Below are positions 8,392 to 17,635 of a DNA stretch of 64,000 nucleotides, in pieces. The DNA lies in the NCBI RefSeq assembly GCF_002743055.1, contig NZ_PDYM01000003.1, positions 105,229-169,228 of the forward strand. Reading direction: 5' to 3'. Below the pieces are notes generated by a model. It was not told the DNA's origin, did no database searches, and saw nothing but the letters and a program-made list of their open reading frames with translations. The number at the start of each line of letters is the position of its first letter. Positions within the stretch are counted from its first letter, which is position 1. The translations under genes and the position numbers were made by a program. This stretch comes from Sporosarcina sp. P13. GTDB taxonomy: Bacteria > Bacillota > Bacilli > Bacillales_A > Planococcaceae.

Positions 8392-10083
8392 ATGATATAT
8401 TTCATCATTCCATTAATTATTGTTATTGCCTTAACAGTAATGGCATTTCTTTCTAGGAAAAAGCATTTAGAAGAGATCAATAAGATGGAACAAGAGAAAT
8501 TACAAATTCAAAATAAACCAATATTTGAAGAAATGATGAAGGTAAAGCAGTTGAACATGACAGGCGAAACGGAAGATATGTTCGAGAGATGGCGCAACAC
8601 TTGGACAGAAGTAATGGACGAACGCTTGCCGAAGGTAGATTTGCTTTTACTGGATGCAGAGAGTCAAGTCGATCGTTTCCGCTTTAAAAAAGCGACAGAG
8701 ACGCAGAAACAAATTGTAGATATCATAACGCAATGCGAGAGAGACATGCGTGAACTTCTACAAGAACTAAATGAGTTAATTGGAAGCGAAGAGAAAAATC
8801 GTGTCGAAATTGAGACGATTAAAGAGACTCACCGCGCAGCGCGAAAAAGAATTTTAGCTCATCAGTACTCATTTGGACCTGCTGTAGAACCATTAGAGAA
8901 GGTATGGGAAGCATTCAATCCAAGATTTGAGCAATATGATGCGTTGATTGAAAGTGGGAATTATTTGCAAGCGCGTGAAATCGTGATTACATTGGCGGAT
9001 AAAGAAGAACATTTTTCTTATCTACTTGAAGAAATTCCTGCTTTACTAACGGAGCTACAATCGAAAATACCAGCTGCTTTGCGTGAATTACGTAAAGGTA
9101 TTATCGAAATGGAAGGGCAAGCCTATTATTTAGGTCATCTGAAGTTACCTGCTCGTTTTGATAAAATTGAGCAGCAACTTGTTAATCTTCGTCAACTTCT
9201 TGCACGTCTAGAGGTAGAAGAAGTTGCGCATGATGTGGAAGAAATCCATGATGAAATCGAGTCATTCTATGATGTGCTTGAAGAAGAAGTGAGTTCTCGT
9301 CATTATGTAGAGGAACATTGGGAGCCTACGCTAGATCTTTTTGAAGAGCTTCAATATTCGATACAAGATACGATCGAAGAATTAAAGTTTGTTCAGCAAA
9401 GTTATCGTCTGGATGAAGAAGAATCCCAAATACCTCATTACGGTATGCAGAAGTTGAACGCGTTGGCGAAACGAGTGGAAGAATATATCGATCGTCAAGA
9501 ACGTCATGAATCTGCTTACTCGGAACGACAGATTGAGCTACAGGGAATAACTGAAGAGTTAGATGAGATTGCGGAAGAGCAAACGAAATTTAGCAATCGT
9601 ATAAAAAATCTTCGAATTGATGAAAATATGGTTCGTTCTCGTTTGGTCGCTCTTGCACAGCAACTTCATATTGCGGATCGCAACTTGCATCGTGCCAATA
9701 TTCCAGGTGTACCTGATGATATGGAAATTCAGCTGGAAGAAGCGGATGAACAGATCTTTATTGTCAAACAAAGCTTGGAAGAAGTTCCACTTAATATGGC
9801 ATTAGTTGAATCATATGTTCAAAAAGCTGCTGCTGTTGTTGAAGATGTTTGTGATAAAGCGGACGATATGGTCGAAAATGCGTTGCTCGTTGAACGCATA
9901 ATCCAGTATGGAAACCGTTACCGGGCATCTCATCCGCATGTACATGAAAAATTGTTGCAGGCGGAAGAGTCGTTCATGCAATATCGTTACTTAAGAGCAT
10001 TAGAAGAAGCAGCTACTGCGGTAGAAGAAGTAGAACCGGGTGCCATGAAGAAAATTCAAAGTACACTTCAACAGAAAGTATAA
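8392..10083 (+). CDS. ezrA: Septation ring formation regulator EzrA
   Basis: Membrane-anchored regulator that limits FtsZ ring formation away from mid-cell and takes part in divisome assembly. The 563 residues match the B. subtilis protein (562). One N-terminal transmembrane segment (about 2-20) is followed by RKKH and a long, almost entirely helical coiled-coil cytoplasmic region rich in E, L, Q and R. The ATG at 8392 is preceded by ATAGGGGG at a slightly long distance. Position next to nifZ-thiI matches Bacillus. A terminator closes it, so it is probably its own unit. Confidence 0.95.
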   Translation: MIYFIIPLIIVIALTVMAFLSRKKHLEEINKMEQEKLQIQNKPIFEEMMKVKQLNMTGETEDMFERWRNTWTEVMDERLPKVDLLLLDAESQVDRFRFKKATETQKQIVDIITQCERDMRELLQELNELIGSEEKNRVEIETIKETHRAARKRILAHQYSFGPAVEPLEKVWEAFNPRFEQYDALIESGNYLQAREIVITLADKEEHFSYLLEEIPALLTELQSKIPAALRELRKGIIEMEGQAYYLGHLKLPARFDKIEQQLVNLRQLLARLEVEEVAHDVEEIHDEIESFYDVLEEEVSSRHYVEEHWEPTLDLFEELQYSIQDTIEELKFVQQSYRLDEEESQIPHYGMQKLNALAKRVEEYIDRQERHESAYSERQIELQGITEELDEIAEEQTKFSNRIKNLRIDENMVRSRLVALAQQLHIADRNLHRANIPGVPDDMEIQLEEADEQIFIVKQSLEEVPLNMALVESYVQKAAAVVEDVCDKADDMVENALLVERIIQYGNRYRASHPHVHEKLLQAEESFMQYRYLRALEEAATAVEEVEPGAMKKIQSTLQQKV

Positions 10084-10093
10084 AGATATTCCC

Positions 10094-10124
10094 ACAAAGC
10101 CACCGGATTGACCGGTGGCTTTGT
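10094..10124 (+). terminator. Intrinsic terminator after ezrA
   Basis: ACAAAGCCACCGG-attga-CCGGTGGCTTTGT, a perfect 13-bp stem followed by TTTCG. Confidence 0.85.
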
Positions 10125-10159
10125 TTCGCTCATTCTTATAGAAAAGGAAGGATTACCTC

Positions 10160-11293
10160 ATGTATTTTGATCATAGTGCAACAACTAAAACAGATGAACG
10201 CGTCCTTCACACCTTTATGGAAGTCTCCACTACATACTTTTCCAACCCTGCATCGTTACATGCGGCGGGAAAGCAAGCTGAAAAATTATTGGAAAAGGCA
10301 CGTTCGCAAGTACTCGCTACACTTGGCCTAGAATTGACAGAAGGTGTCTTTACGTCAGGAGGGACGGAAGCAAATAATCTTGCTATTTTAGGTTATGTTT
10401 ATGCCAATCAACATAAAGGACGTCATTTACTAACGACTGCAGTTGAGCATCCTTCGGTTCTTCACGCATTTAAGTATCTTGAAACACAAAATTTTACGGT
10501 CGATTATTTAACTGTAGATTCTGAAGGTAGAATTTCATTGGCTGAACTTCAATCGTTCTTGCGTCCAGATACGCTACTAGTGAGCATAATGCATGTAAAC
10601 AATGAGATAGGCACCATTCAGCCGATTGCAGAATGTGCAAAAATCATTCATAGTCAATCGCGTGCGGTCTTACATTCGGATTGCGTGCAAAGTTTTGGCA
10701 AGATAAAGCTTGATGACGAGCAAAACTGTCCAGACTTAGTTACATTATCAGGACATAAAATTTATGGAGTTAAAGGTAGTGGATTTTTAGCGTACCGTAA
10801 AAATATACGACTACATGCTATTTCATATGGTGGCGGCCAAGAAAAGAATCTGCGCAATGGAACAGTCTCTGTACCGCATGCGGCTGCTTTAGCTAAAGCA
10901 GCTCGACTGCAAGTGGAAGAAGCTAACATACAGCAATTTCAGCAATGGCGGGATGAGTTAGTGCAGTTTTTTTCAGGAATAGAGGATTGTTTAGTATTAG
11001 CGCCTCAGGCGAGCGCACCTTATATAGTAACTGTTGCTTTTCGTCATGTGACAGGTGAAGTAGTCGTCAATTTTTTACAGGAGCGGGGCATTTTTGTTTC
11101 TACGTCCAGTGCGTGTTCTTCGAAAAAGTCAGGCGTAAGTCATGTGATTGAAGCGATTCGACTGCCGAAGGATTTTGAAAAGGGTGTTATTCGTATAAGT
11201 TTTGGTAAAGACCAAACAACCGATGAGATTCATCAATTGAAGAAAGCTGTCCATCAATTCATGCAGCTATTGAAAAGGGGAATTCGAAAATGA
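10160..11293 (+). CDS. nifZ: Cysteine desulfurase partnered with ThiI
   Basis: PLP enzyme that takes sulfur from L-cysteine as an enzyme persulfide and hands it to ThiI. Of 377 residues, the PLP lysine is Lys200 in LSGHKIYG and the persulfide cysteine is Cys319 in STSSACSSKKSG; the N-terminal YFDHSATTKTDERV and GGTEANNLAI are class V aminotransferase landmarks. It overlaps thiI by the ATGA pair, and in B. subtilis the desulfurase in this position (NifZ/YrvO-like) serves ThiI in 4-thiouridine formation. No IscU or SUF genes are nearby, arguing against a general Fe-S role. Confidence 0.92.
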   Translation: MYFDHSATTKTDERVLHTFMEVSTTYFSNPASLHAAGKQAEKLLEKARSQVLATLGLELTEGVFTSGGTEANNLAILGYVYANQHKGRHLLTTAVEHPSVLHAFKYLETQNFTVDYLTVDSEGRISLAELQSFLRPDTLLVSIMHVNNEIGTIQPIAECAKIIHSQSRAVLHSDCVQSFGKIKLDDEQNCPDLVTLSGHKIYGVKGSGFLAYRKNIRLHAISYGGGQEKNLRNGTVSVPHAAALAKAARLQVEEANIQQFQQWRDELVQFFSGIEDCLVLAPQASAPYIVTVAFRHVTGEVVVNFLQERGIFVSTSSACSSKKSGVSHVIEAIRLPKDFEKGVIRISFGKDQTTDEIHQLKKAVHQFMQLLKRGIRK

Positions 11294-12492
11294 ACTGGAA
11301 TACCATTTTAATTAGATATGGTGAAATGTCTTTAAAAGGGAAAAATAAAAGTAAATTCGTACGGAAATTGAAAGAAAATATAAAGGTTGCATTGTCTGAA
11401 CTTACAACACTAAAAATGCGTGCAGAAAGAGACCGGATGTTTGTCTATACAGAACGATTAGAAGAATTAGATCGCGCGATTGAAATATTGCCGACGGTTT
11501 TTGGTATTCAATCCTTCAGCCCAATCGCTATTTGTGAACCCACGCTTGAAGCGATTAAAGAAACTTCACTCAAGGTACTGGGTAAAACAGAAACAGAAGG
11601 TAAAACGTTTAAAGTAGATGTCAAGCGGACAAATAAATCTTTCCCACTCGATACAGGTGAACTACAGCAAGAATTAGGTGGTCATGTTTTACGTGCATTT
11701 CCAAATTTAATTGTGAAAATGAAAAAACCCGAAATTTTATTGTATGTAGAGATCCAGCGTGAAGCCGCTTATATTTCATCTCATACGTTTAAAGGTGCTG
11801 GAGGCATGCCGGTTGGCTCTAATGGACATTCACTTCTACTGCTTTCTGGAGGAATCGACAGCCCAGTTGCAGGTTATCAGATGATGAAGCGTGGTGTGGC
11901 CTTCGATGCGATTCATTTTGCCAGTCCACCCTTTACAAGCGATTTGGCATTACAAAAAGTAGAAGATATCGTTAGACAATTGACGAAATTCGGCTCAACA
12001 ATTCGTTTGCATATCATTCCTTTCACACAATTACAACAGGCGATCATCAAACAAGTACCAAGTAATTTAACGATGACTACGACGAGACGAATGATGATGA
12101 AAATAGCAGATCGAGTACGGGAAGAGACAGGTGCGCTCGGACTTATCACTGGTGAAAGTATGGGACAAGTAGCGAGCCAAACGTTAGAAAGTTTGACGAC
12201 TATTAATGAAGTAACGTCCACTCCAGTGCTCCGTCCACTGATTGCGATGGATAAATTGGATATCATTCAAATTGCAGAAAAAATTGAAACATATGAGATC
12301 TCCATTCGTCCTTTTGAGGATTGTTGTACTGTTTTTACGCCCCCAAGCTCTAAAACGAAGCCGCAACTAGAGAAAGTACGTTATTACGAAAGCTTCGAAA
12401 GTTTTGACGAGATGGTCGAAGAGGCTGTGAGTAACCGTACGACCGTTATTCCGAGCCAGAATAAAGAAGAAGCATTCGATGATTTGCTCTAA
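11290..12492 (+). CDS. thiI: tRNA 4-thiouridine synthetase ThiI
   Basis: Adenylates U8 of tRNA and inserts sulfur from the upstream desulfurase; in some bacteria it also feeds thiazole synthesis. The 400 residues contain an N-terminal ferredoxin-like plus THUMP region (about 1-165) and the PP-loop ATPase motif SGGIDSPVAGYQ at about 186-197. The C-terminal rhodanese domain of E. coli ThiI is absent, as in other Bacillales. The start codon overlaps the nifZ stop. It ends 78 bases before the sspA start, with the sspA promoter in that gap. Confidence 0.95.
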   Translation: MNWNTILIRYGEMSLKGKNKSKFVRKLKENIKVALSELTTLKMRAERDRMFVYTERLEELDRAIEILPTVFGIQSFSPIAICEPTLEAIKETSLKVLGKTETEGKTFKVDVKRTNKSFPLDTGELQQELGGHVLRAFPNLIVKMKKPEILLYVEIQREAAYISSHTFKGAGGMPVGSNGHSLLLLSGGIDSPVAGYQMMKRGVAFDAIHFASPPFTSDLALQKVEDIVRQLTKFGSTIRLHIIPFTQLQQAIIKQVPSNLTMTTTRRMMMKIADRVREETGALGLITGESMGQVASQTLESLTTINEVTSTPVLRPLIAMDKLDIIQIAEKIETYEISIRPFEDCCTVFTPPSSKTKPQLEKVRYYESFESFDEMVEEAVSNRTTVIPSQNKEEAFDDLL

Positions 12493-12517
12493 AGAAAATA
12501 TTTCCTATCACATCTCC

Positions 12518-12547
12518 TGCATGATTTTTTGAAAAGTGACCATTCTA
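12518..12547 (+). promoter_or_regulatory. Sigma-G-like promoter of sspA
   Basis: TGCATG (12518-12523), 17 bp spacer, CATTCTA (12541-12547). This resembles the forespore sigma-G consensus (TGAATA/GCATR, then CATACTA). The predicted start site is very close to the ribosome binding site at 12555-12564. Confidence 0.6.
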
Positions 12548-12569
12548 TAGTCACAAGGAGGTGAGAGAC

Positions 12570-12776
12570 ATGCCAAACAACAACAGCAACTCAAACCAGC
12601 TTCTAGTTCCAGGAGTACAACAAGCGCTTAACCAGATGAAAGAAGAAATTGCTTCTGAATTCGGTGTACAGCTTGGACCAGACTCCACATCGCGTGCCAA
12701 CGGATCCGTCGGCGGAGAAATCACAAAGCGATTAGTGCGTCAGGCTCAACAACAAATGAACGGTTACACAAAGTAA
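12570..12776 (+). CDS. sspA: Alpha/beta-type small acid-soluble spore protein
   Basis: Forespore DNA-binding protein that coats spore DNA and protects it from UV and heat damage, and is degraded on germination. The 68 residues carry the family signature: an N/Q-rich start, [23 protein letters not shown] with the GPR protease cleavage motif, then [21 protein letters not shown]. The ATG at 12570 follows AAGGAGGTGA (12555-12564); three extra upstream codons fall inside that site. The location after thiI is the sspA position in B. subtilis. Direct evidence that the host sporulates. Confidence 0.95.
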   Translation: MPNNNSNSNQLLVPGVQQALNQMKEEIASEFGVQLGPDSTSRANGSVGGEITKRLVRQAQQQMNGYTK

Positions 12777-12790
12777 GTCGTAGTAAAAAC

Positions 12791-12821
12791 GTCCGTCCTG
12801 CATATGCAGGACGGTCTTTTT
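12791..12821 (+). terminator. Intrinsic terminator after sspA
   Basis: CCGTCCTGCAT-ATGCAGGACGG, a perfect 11-bp palindrome (12793-12814) followed by a T-rich tract. Confidence 0.85.
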
Positions 12822-12946
12822 AGTATGTTTGGAATGATGAAAGTTATGCATTGCTTAACAGTATAATAAAAGAAGAATACATAAAATTTTGAAATTTTCT
12901 CCATGTATTTGTATACTTATATTATTATGTAAAAGGGGGAATGAAA

Positions 12947-14527
12947 ATGAACCGTGAAGAACTACTAGCTCCAGAACGCTACAACATCGTATCAGAATTT
13001 GAAAAGTATGCTACAGGTGACAATAGAAAAGCGCTGATCTATGTAGATTCAGATAATCAGCAGCAAGAAGTAACCTACGACGAACTCATTCAAGCGGCGA
13101 ACCGCACAGCAAATGTATTAACCGCGAATGGTTTGAAAAAAGGCGATGTAGTTTTAGTCATGGTGCCGCGTATGATTGAGGCGTACGTATCATATATCGG
13201 CGCGCTTAAAGCTGGGCTTGTCGTTATACCTAGTTCAGAAATGTTGCGTTCCTCCGATATTGAATACCGAATTGAACATAGCGATGCAAAAGCGATTATT
13301 GCGTTTGATGCATTTACTGATCAGTTGGAACACGTAGGTAATCTAGATAGAGTAACTGTCTATATTATCGGAAAAGCAAAAAAGGGAGAGGTCTCATTAT
13401 CTGAACAAGAGAAAACTGCCTCTTCTGAATTTGCGGTTTGTGACACGGTAAGCGGCGATACAGCCTTTTTATCGTATACATCCGGAACGACAGGTAAACC
13501 AAAGGGTGTCGTTCACACACATGGTTGGGGTTACGCTCACTTACGCACGACCGCGCCTAATTGGCTTGGCATCGAAGAAAAAGATATTGTCTGGGCTACC
13601 GCAGCACCTGGATGGCAAAAGTGGATTTGGACGCCATTTTTATCTGTGTTAGGAAGTGGCGCTACTGGGTTTGTCTATAATGGTAAATTTCATGTAGATA
13701 AATATTTGAAGTTTTTAGATCAGTACAACGTAAATGTGTTGTGCTGTACTCCGACAGAATACCGCTTTATGGCGAAAGCTGAAAAGATTTCGGATTATTC
13801 ACTTTCATCCCTAAAAAGTGCTGTATCAGCGGGAGAACCTTTAAACCGTGAAGTCATTGATATTTTCAATAAGCAATTTTCTCTTAATGTTCGTGATGGC
13901 TACGGTCAGACCGAAAATACATTACTCGTCGGGACAATGATTGGAATGGAAGCAAGACCCGGTTCGATGGGTAAGCCGACGCCGGGTAATATCGTAGACG
14001 TTATTACGATAGATGGAAAAATCGCCGAGGTCGGTGAAGTGGGCGATATTGCGGTCCATAAATCCACTCCTGCGTTATTTCAGGAGTATTTAAATGATCC
14101 GGAACGTACGAAAATGCAATTCAGAGGCGATTACTATATTACAGGCGACCGTGCGAAAAAAGATGAAGAAGGATATTTCTGGTTTGAAGGTCGGGGCGAT
14201 GATATTATTATCAGCTCCGGCTATACAATCGGACCATTTGAAGTGGAAGATGCACTTATTAAGCACCCGGCTGTTCGAGAGTGTGCGGTAGTTGCAAGCC
14301 CGGATCCAGAACGTGGAAATATAGTAAAAGCATTTGTTGTGTTGCGTGACCAAGAGCCAGAACAACCAGAACATCTCATTAAAGAGCTTCAAAATCATGT
14401 GAAAGAATTGACGGCGCCTTATAAGTATCCGCGAAAAATTGAGTTTTTAGACGAGTTACCAAAAACTACTTCTGGAAAAATCATGCGTGTGGAATTACGT
14501 AAAACAGAACAAAATTCACGAGCCTAA
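12947..14527 (+). CDS. mbcS: Acyl-CoA synthetase (AMP-forming), MbcS type
   Basis: Activates a carboxylic acid to its CoA thioester through an acyl-adenylate. In 526 residues the AMP-binding motif TSGTTGKPKG is at about 179-188, the adenine-binding stretch is RDGYGQTEN, ITGDRAKKDEEGYFWFEGRGDD is the hinge region, and the C-terminal catalytic lysine is in TTSGKIMR. Position between sspA and nadF equals B. subtilis ytcI/mbcS, whose product makes branched short-chain (methylbutyryl/isobutyryl) CoA for branched fatty acids. That substrate is inferred by synteny. ATG 12947 is preferred to ATG 12941, which would touch the AGGGGGA site. Confidence 0.85.
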   Translation: MNREELLAPERYNIVSEFEKYATGDNRKALIYVDSDNQQQEVTYDELIQAANRTANVLTANGLKKGDVVLVMVPRMIEAYVSYIGALKAGLVVIPSSEMLRSSDIEYRIEHSDAKAIIAFDAFTDQLEHVGNLDRVTVYIIGKAKKGEVSLSEQEKTASSEFAVCDTVSGDTAFLSYTSGTTGKPKGVVHTHGWGYAHLRTTAPNWLGIEEKDIVWATAAPGWQKWIWTPFLSVLGSGATGFVYNGKFHVDKYLKFLDQYNVNVLCCTPTEYRFMAKAEKISDYSLSSLKSAVSAGEPLNREVIDIFNKQFSLNVRDGYGQTENTLLVGTMIGMEARPGSMGKPTPGNIVDVITIDGKIAEVGEVGDIAVHKSTPALFQEYLNDPERTKMQFRGDYYITGDRAKKDEEGYFWFEGRGDDIIISSGYTIGPFEVEDALIKHPAVRECAVVASPDPERGNIVKAFVVLRDQEPEQPEHLIKELQNHVKELTAPYKYPRKIEFLDELPKTTSGKIMRVELRKTEQNSRA

Positions 14528-14534
14528 TAAAAAA

Positions 14535-14578
14535 GGGCTGTCCGCACGTCAATTGATTCGACAATTGGACAGTCCTTG
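14535..14578. terminator. Terminator between mbcS and nadF
   Basis: GGGCTGTCC...GTCAATTG-attcga-CAATTGGAC...AGTCC stem followed by TTGTCCTTG, between convergent genes. Confidence 0.7.
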
Positions 14579-14595
14579 TCCTTGTTATTGTAACA

Positions 14596-15396
14596 TCAGA
14601 AGAATGTACGCTGAACTTTTTCAAAGAAAGAGTTATCCGTTAGTTTTGCTGTGCGAATGACTCTTTTGCTAAGGACGGCTTCTACCTTTTTCACTTGGTT
14701 GACACTGATTGCTTCATTGTCGGCTGCAGTTGAAGGGAATTCATTACCTTCTGGTGTGATGGTTAGCGTTAGCTTTCGATTGCCACTTAAAATAAAGGAT
14801 GTCCCAAGTGTGCGGTAGCGATTATTATTAACGGATGCTAGTTCTGATACTTGGAAACAAGGAAGTAGTGGATCGATTACAGCTCCACGTACCGATTTAT
14901 TGTAGGCGGTACTCCCAGTTGGTGTGGAAATAATTAGTCCATCACCCAAAAATGTTTCGAATAGTAAGTCATCAATGTATATGTCCATAACGATTGTACG
15001 GATTATAGCAGAACGAATACTAAATTCATTTAAGCAATAGAATGGTTTGTGCTGATTGATGGTAACTTCAAGTAATGGATAATGGCGTTCTTCAAGATTT
15101 TCTTGTCTCAATGCGTGGATCAAGGTACTGATTTCATCGTATTTGAAATCGCAGTATACACCATGCGCTCCTTTTACTGAAAGACCGAGATACGTACAAT
15201 CTTGACGGAAATTTGTTTTACGGACTGCTTGAAGGAACGTACCGTCACTGCCAATACTGATGACGAGGTTCGCCTTCGTATGATCAGTTGTTAGCAAAAA
15301 ACCCTCATTTATTAGTGTTTTTTCAACGTACGTTTTTTTATGCAGTGTGTCTTCATCGAGCTTACTAAATAAAAAAATAGTGTATTGTGCAGTCAT
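14596..15396 (-). CDS. nadF: NAD kinase (second, NadF type)
   Basis: Phosphorylates NAD to NADP with ATP or polyphosphate. The 266 residues carry the family's GGDG loop in the variant form ISIGSDGTFLQA (about 47-58), then CLNEFSIR and the strongly conserved LGDGLIISTPTGSTAYNKSVRG. The start ATG has AAAGGAGA upstream. Bacillus has two NAD kinases; the one next to mbcS and sppA is NadF (YtdI), so the symbol rests on position as well as sequence. The SDG variant of the GGDG motif is common in this subgroup. Confidence 0.93.
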   Translation of the reverse strand: MTAQYTIFLFSKLDEDTLHKKTYVEKTLINEGFLLTTDHTKANLVISIGSDGTFLQAVRKTNFRQDCTYLGLSVKGAHGVYCDFKYDEISTLIHALRQENLEERHYPLLEVTINQHKPFYCLNEFSIRSAIIRTIVMDIYIDDLLFETFLGDGLIISTPTGSTAYNKSVRGAVIDPLLPCFQVSELASVNNNRYRTLGTSFILSGNRKLTLTITPEGNEFPSTAADNEAISVNQVKKVEAVLSKRVIRTAKLTDNSFFEKVQRTFF

Positions 15397-15500
15397 AAAG
15401 ATCGTCTCCTTTATAGATTAATAGGTTAATTGTAGCATGATTGAAACATTTGGACGATTATAAACGTATAGTAAGTGTGGACAAAGGAGGAGTTTTATTT

Positions 15501-16505
15501 ATGACAGCAAAAAGATGGATTGCAGTCGCTGTGGCGGCAACCTTGATTCTCGTGTCGGTTGGTGTCAATTCGATGTCGTGGTTTTTTACAAGGGACTGGA
15601 ATGTGATGCTCAATGAAATCACAGCCATCAATCAAGAGTTGCAAGAAACAGTAGTAGAGGAAGGTAGTGTGAACGAACGAATAGCTGTAATGAAAGTAGA
15701 CGGTGTCATTCAAGACACTGGTGCAGCTTCGGTTTTCAGTGGTGAAGAATATAATCACCAGCGTTTCATGGCGCAATTGGAGGAACTCAAAAATGATGAG
15801 ACGGTGAAAGGGATTGTGCTTTCTGTTAACTCACCGGGTGGCGGTGTGTTGGAGTCGTCTGATATTTATGATGCTATCATTGAAATTCAAGAAACGAAAG
15901 AAATTCCGATGTATGTTGCGATGGGTGGAATGGCTGCTTCAGGTGGTTATTATATTTCTGCTCCAGCAGAGAAGATTTTCGTGCATCCTGAAACGTTAAC
16001 AGGTTCGATTGGTGTAATTATGCAATCAATTAACTTTGGTAAACTAGCAGAAAAACATGGTGTAGATTTTCCGACGATTAAATCGGGACCTTATAAAGAT
16101 ATAATGAGCAGTACGCGTGAAATGAAGCCAGAAGAACGAGCGATGCTTCAGGAAATGATCGATGATTCATATAAGCGCTTCGTAGACATTATCGTAGAGG
16201 GGCGTGGTATGCCGGAAGCGGACGTCCGAAAAGTTGCGGACGGTCGTGTGATGAATGGCCGACAAGCAATTGAGGTGGGCCTAGCAGATGACTACGGTAA
16301 AGTACCTACAGTTATCGCTGCGATGAAAGAAGATTATCATCTAGAAAAAGCAGAAGTCTTTGAATACGGAGCACCAGATAGTTTCGCATCCCTTCTATCA
16401 TTGAAGGCACACAACGCATTTGGTGGAGATATTGAATCTCAAATTTTGAAAAAGCTACTAACGGAAAATCAAGCACCTCGCATGATGTATTTATATGGTG
16501 AGTGA
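15501..16505 (+). CDS. sppA: Signal peptide peptidase SppA
   Basis: Membrane-bound serine/lysine protease that degrades cleaved signal peptides; B. subtilis SppA is also linked to lantibiotic resistance. In 334 residues, a short N-terminal transmembrane segment (about 6-25) is followed by the ClpP-like S49 domain. The nucleophile is Ser147 in MAASGGYY and the general base Lys199 in SGPYKDIMSS, at the same numbers as in the B. subtilis enzyme. The ATG at 15501 follows AAAGGAGG; twenty upstream in-frame codons lack such a site. It is followed 17 bp later by the YteJ gene. Confidence 0.95.
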   Translation: MTAKRWIAVAVAATLILVSVGVNSMSWFFTRDWNVMLNEITAINQELQETVVEEGSVNERIAVMKVDGVIQDTGAASVFSGEEYNHQRFMAQLEELKNDETVKGIVLSVNSPGGGVLESSDIYDAIIEIQETKEIPMYVAMGGMAASGGYYISAPAEKIFVHPETLTGSIGVIMQSINFGKLAEKHGVDFPTIKSGPYKDIMSSTREMKPEERAMLQEMIDDSYKRFVDIIVEGRGMPEADVRKVADGRVMNGRQAIEVGLADDYGKVPTVIAAMKEDYHLEKAEVFEYGAPDSFASLLSLKAHNAFGGDIESQILKKLLTENQAPRMMYLYGE

Positions 16506-16522
16506 AAAGGAGGGACTCGATT

Positions 16523-17053
16523 ATGACGAATGAATCTGTAACTGTGCAGACAGCGCTTTTCGAACCGAAATATGCGGGATTCTGGATTAGACTATGGGCG
16601 TTTTTAATAGACTTACTTATTGTCTCTGCGATCAGCGGCATTTTTGTTAAACCAATTTTCCGATTGGTAGATGTAGCGATAACTAAACCTTCCTTTTTAT
16701 TATTCAGTCCATATAAAGTGGTAGCGCTAGTGCTGTTAGTACTTTATTTTATCCTGATGACAAAATTGACAGGTCAGACAATAGGGAAAATGATTATGGG
16801 AATTCGTGTAGTAAAAATGAATGGACAGAAATTAACGTGGAGTTCCGTCATATTTAGAGAAGGTTTTGGCCGATTTATATCGCAAATGTTATGGATTCCA
16901 TACTTACTCGTACTATTCATGCCAAAAAAAATGGCGCTTCACGATGTGTTTGCGGATACAGTAGTAGTTCATGAACGGTTATTCGAGCAAAAGAACGTGC
17001 AAGCGATCGCGCCTATTGAAGGCCCTCAGTTGCAAGAAGACCCTACGATTTAG
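16523..17053 (+). CDS. yteJ: RDD-family membrane protein YteJ
   Basis: Small integral membrane protein with an RDD domain; its function is unknown. The 176 residues include YAGFWIRLWAFLIDLLIV (first membrane helix with the arginine and aspartate that name the family), two further hydrophobic segments (about 61-82 and 127-140), and GKMIMGIRVVKMNGQKL between them. ATG 16523 follows AAAGGAGGG, 17 bp after the sppA stop, so sppA-yteJ are cotranscribed as in Bacillus. In B. subtilis ytfI and ytfJ follow yteJ; here tpx comes directly. Confidence 0.85.
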   Translation: MTNESVTVQTALFEPKYAGFWIRLWAFLIDLLIVSAISGIFVKPIFRLVDVAITKPSFLLFSPYKVVALVLLVLYFILMTKLTGQTIGKMIMGIRVVKMNGQKLTWSSVIFREGFGRFISQMLWIPYLLVLFMPKKMALHDVFADTVVVHERLFEQKNVQAIAPIEGPQLQEDPTI

Positions 17054-17081
17054 TACACTAAGTTAAAAGGAGTGGTTAGTT

Positions 17082-17585
17082 ATGGTACAAGTAACATTCA
17101 AGAACAATCCGATTCATTTACAAGGCACAGAAGTGAAAGTCGGGGATGCAGCACCAAACTTCACAGTTCTTTCAAATGAATTGAAGCCGGTCACATTGGC
17201 CGATTCAAAAGGTAAGATTCGCTTAATCAGCGTCGTACCTTCAGTTGATACGGGCGTATGTTCTATCCAAACAAAACGTTTTAACGATGAAGCTTCTTCT
17301 CTTGGAGACGATGTCGAAGTATTAACGATTTCTGCGGATCTTCCTTTTGCACAGGCGCGTTGGAAAGCAGAAGAAGGGGTAGAAAATTTACATTTATACT
17401 CTGATCACCGCGACCTATCATTCGGTACAGCTTTCGGAACGGCTATTGAAGAATTACGTTTGTTGACACGTTCGATTTTCGTAGTCGATCGTAATGACCA
17501 AGTGACATATGTGGAATATGTTAGTGAAGCAACCGACCATCCTGACTACGATGCTGCGATTAAAGCAGCTAAAGAATTAAATTAA
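17082..17585 (+). CDS. tpx: Thiol peroxidase lacking the resolving cysteine
   Basis: Peroxiredoxin of the Tpx subfamily, reducing hydrogen and alkyl peroxides. The length (167) and motifs are typical: GDAAPNFTVLSNEL near the start, the peroxidatic Cys60 in VPSVDTGVCSIQT, and SDHRDLSFG. The usual Tpx has a second, resolving cysteine in R[FW]C, about 34 residues later (Cys95 in E. coli). Here that position is lysine (RWKAEEG), and Cys60 is the only cysteine in the protein. It would therefore need an external thiol or another protein for turnover. A terminator follows. Confidence 0.93.
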   Translation: MVQVTFKNNPIHLQGTEVKVGDAAPNFTVLSNELKPVTLADSKGKIRLISVVPSVDTGVCSIQTKRFNDEASSLGDDVEVLTISADLPFAQARWKAEEGVENLHLYSDHRDLSFGTAFGTAIEELRLLTRSIFVVDRNDQVTYVEYVSEATDHPDYDAAIKAAKELN

Positions 17586-17590
17586 ACGAC

Positions 17591-17618
17591 AACCCACCTG
17601 ACAAGAGGTGGGTTTCTT
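17591..17618 (+). terminator. Intrinsic terminator after tpx
   Basis: AACCCACCT-gaca-AGAGGTGGGTT followed by TCTTCTT, directly upstream of the ytxK ribosome binding site, so it may only attenuate. Confidence 0.65.
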
Positions 17619-17635
17619 CTTGGAGGAATAGTGAA

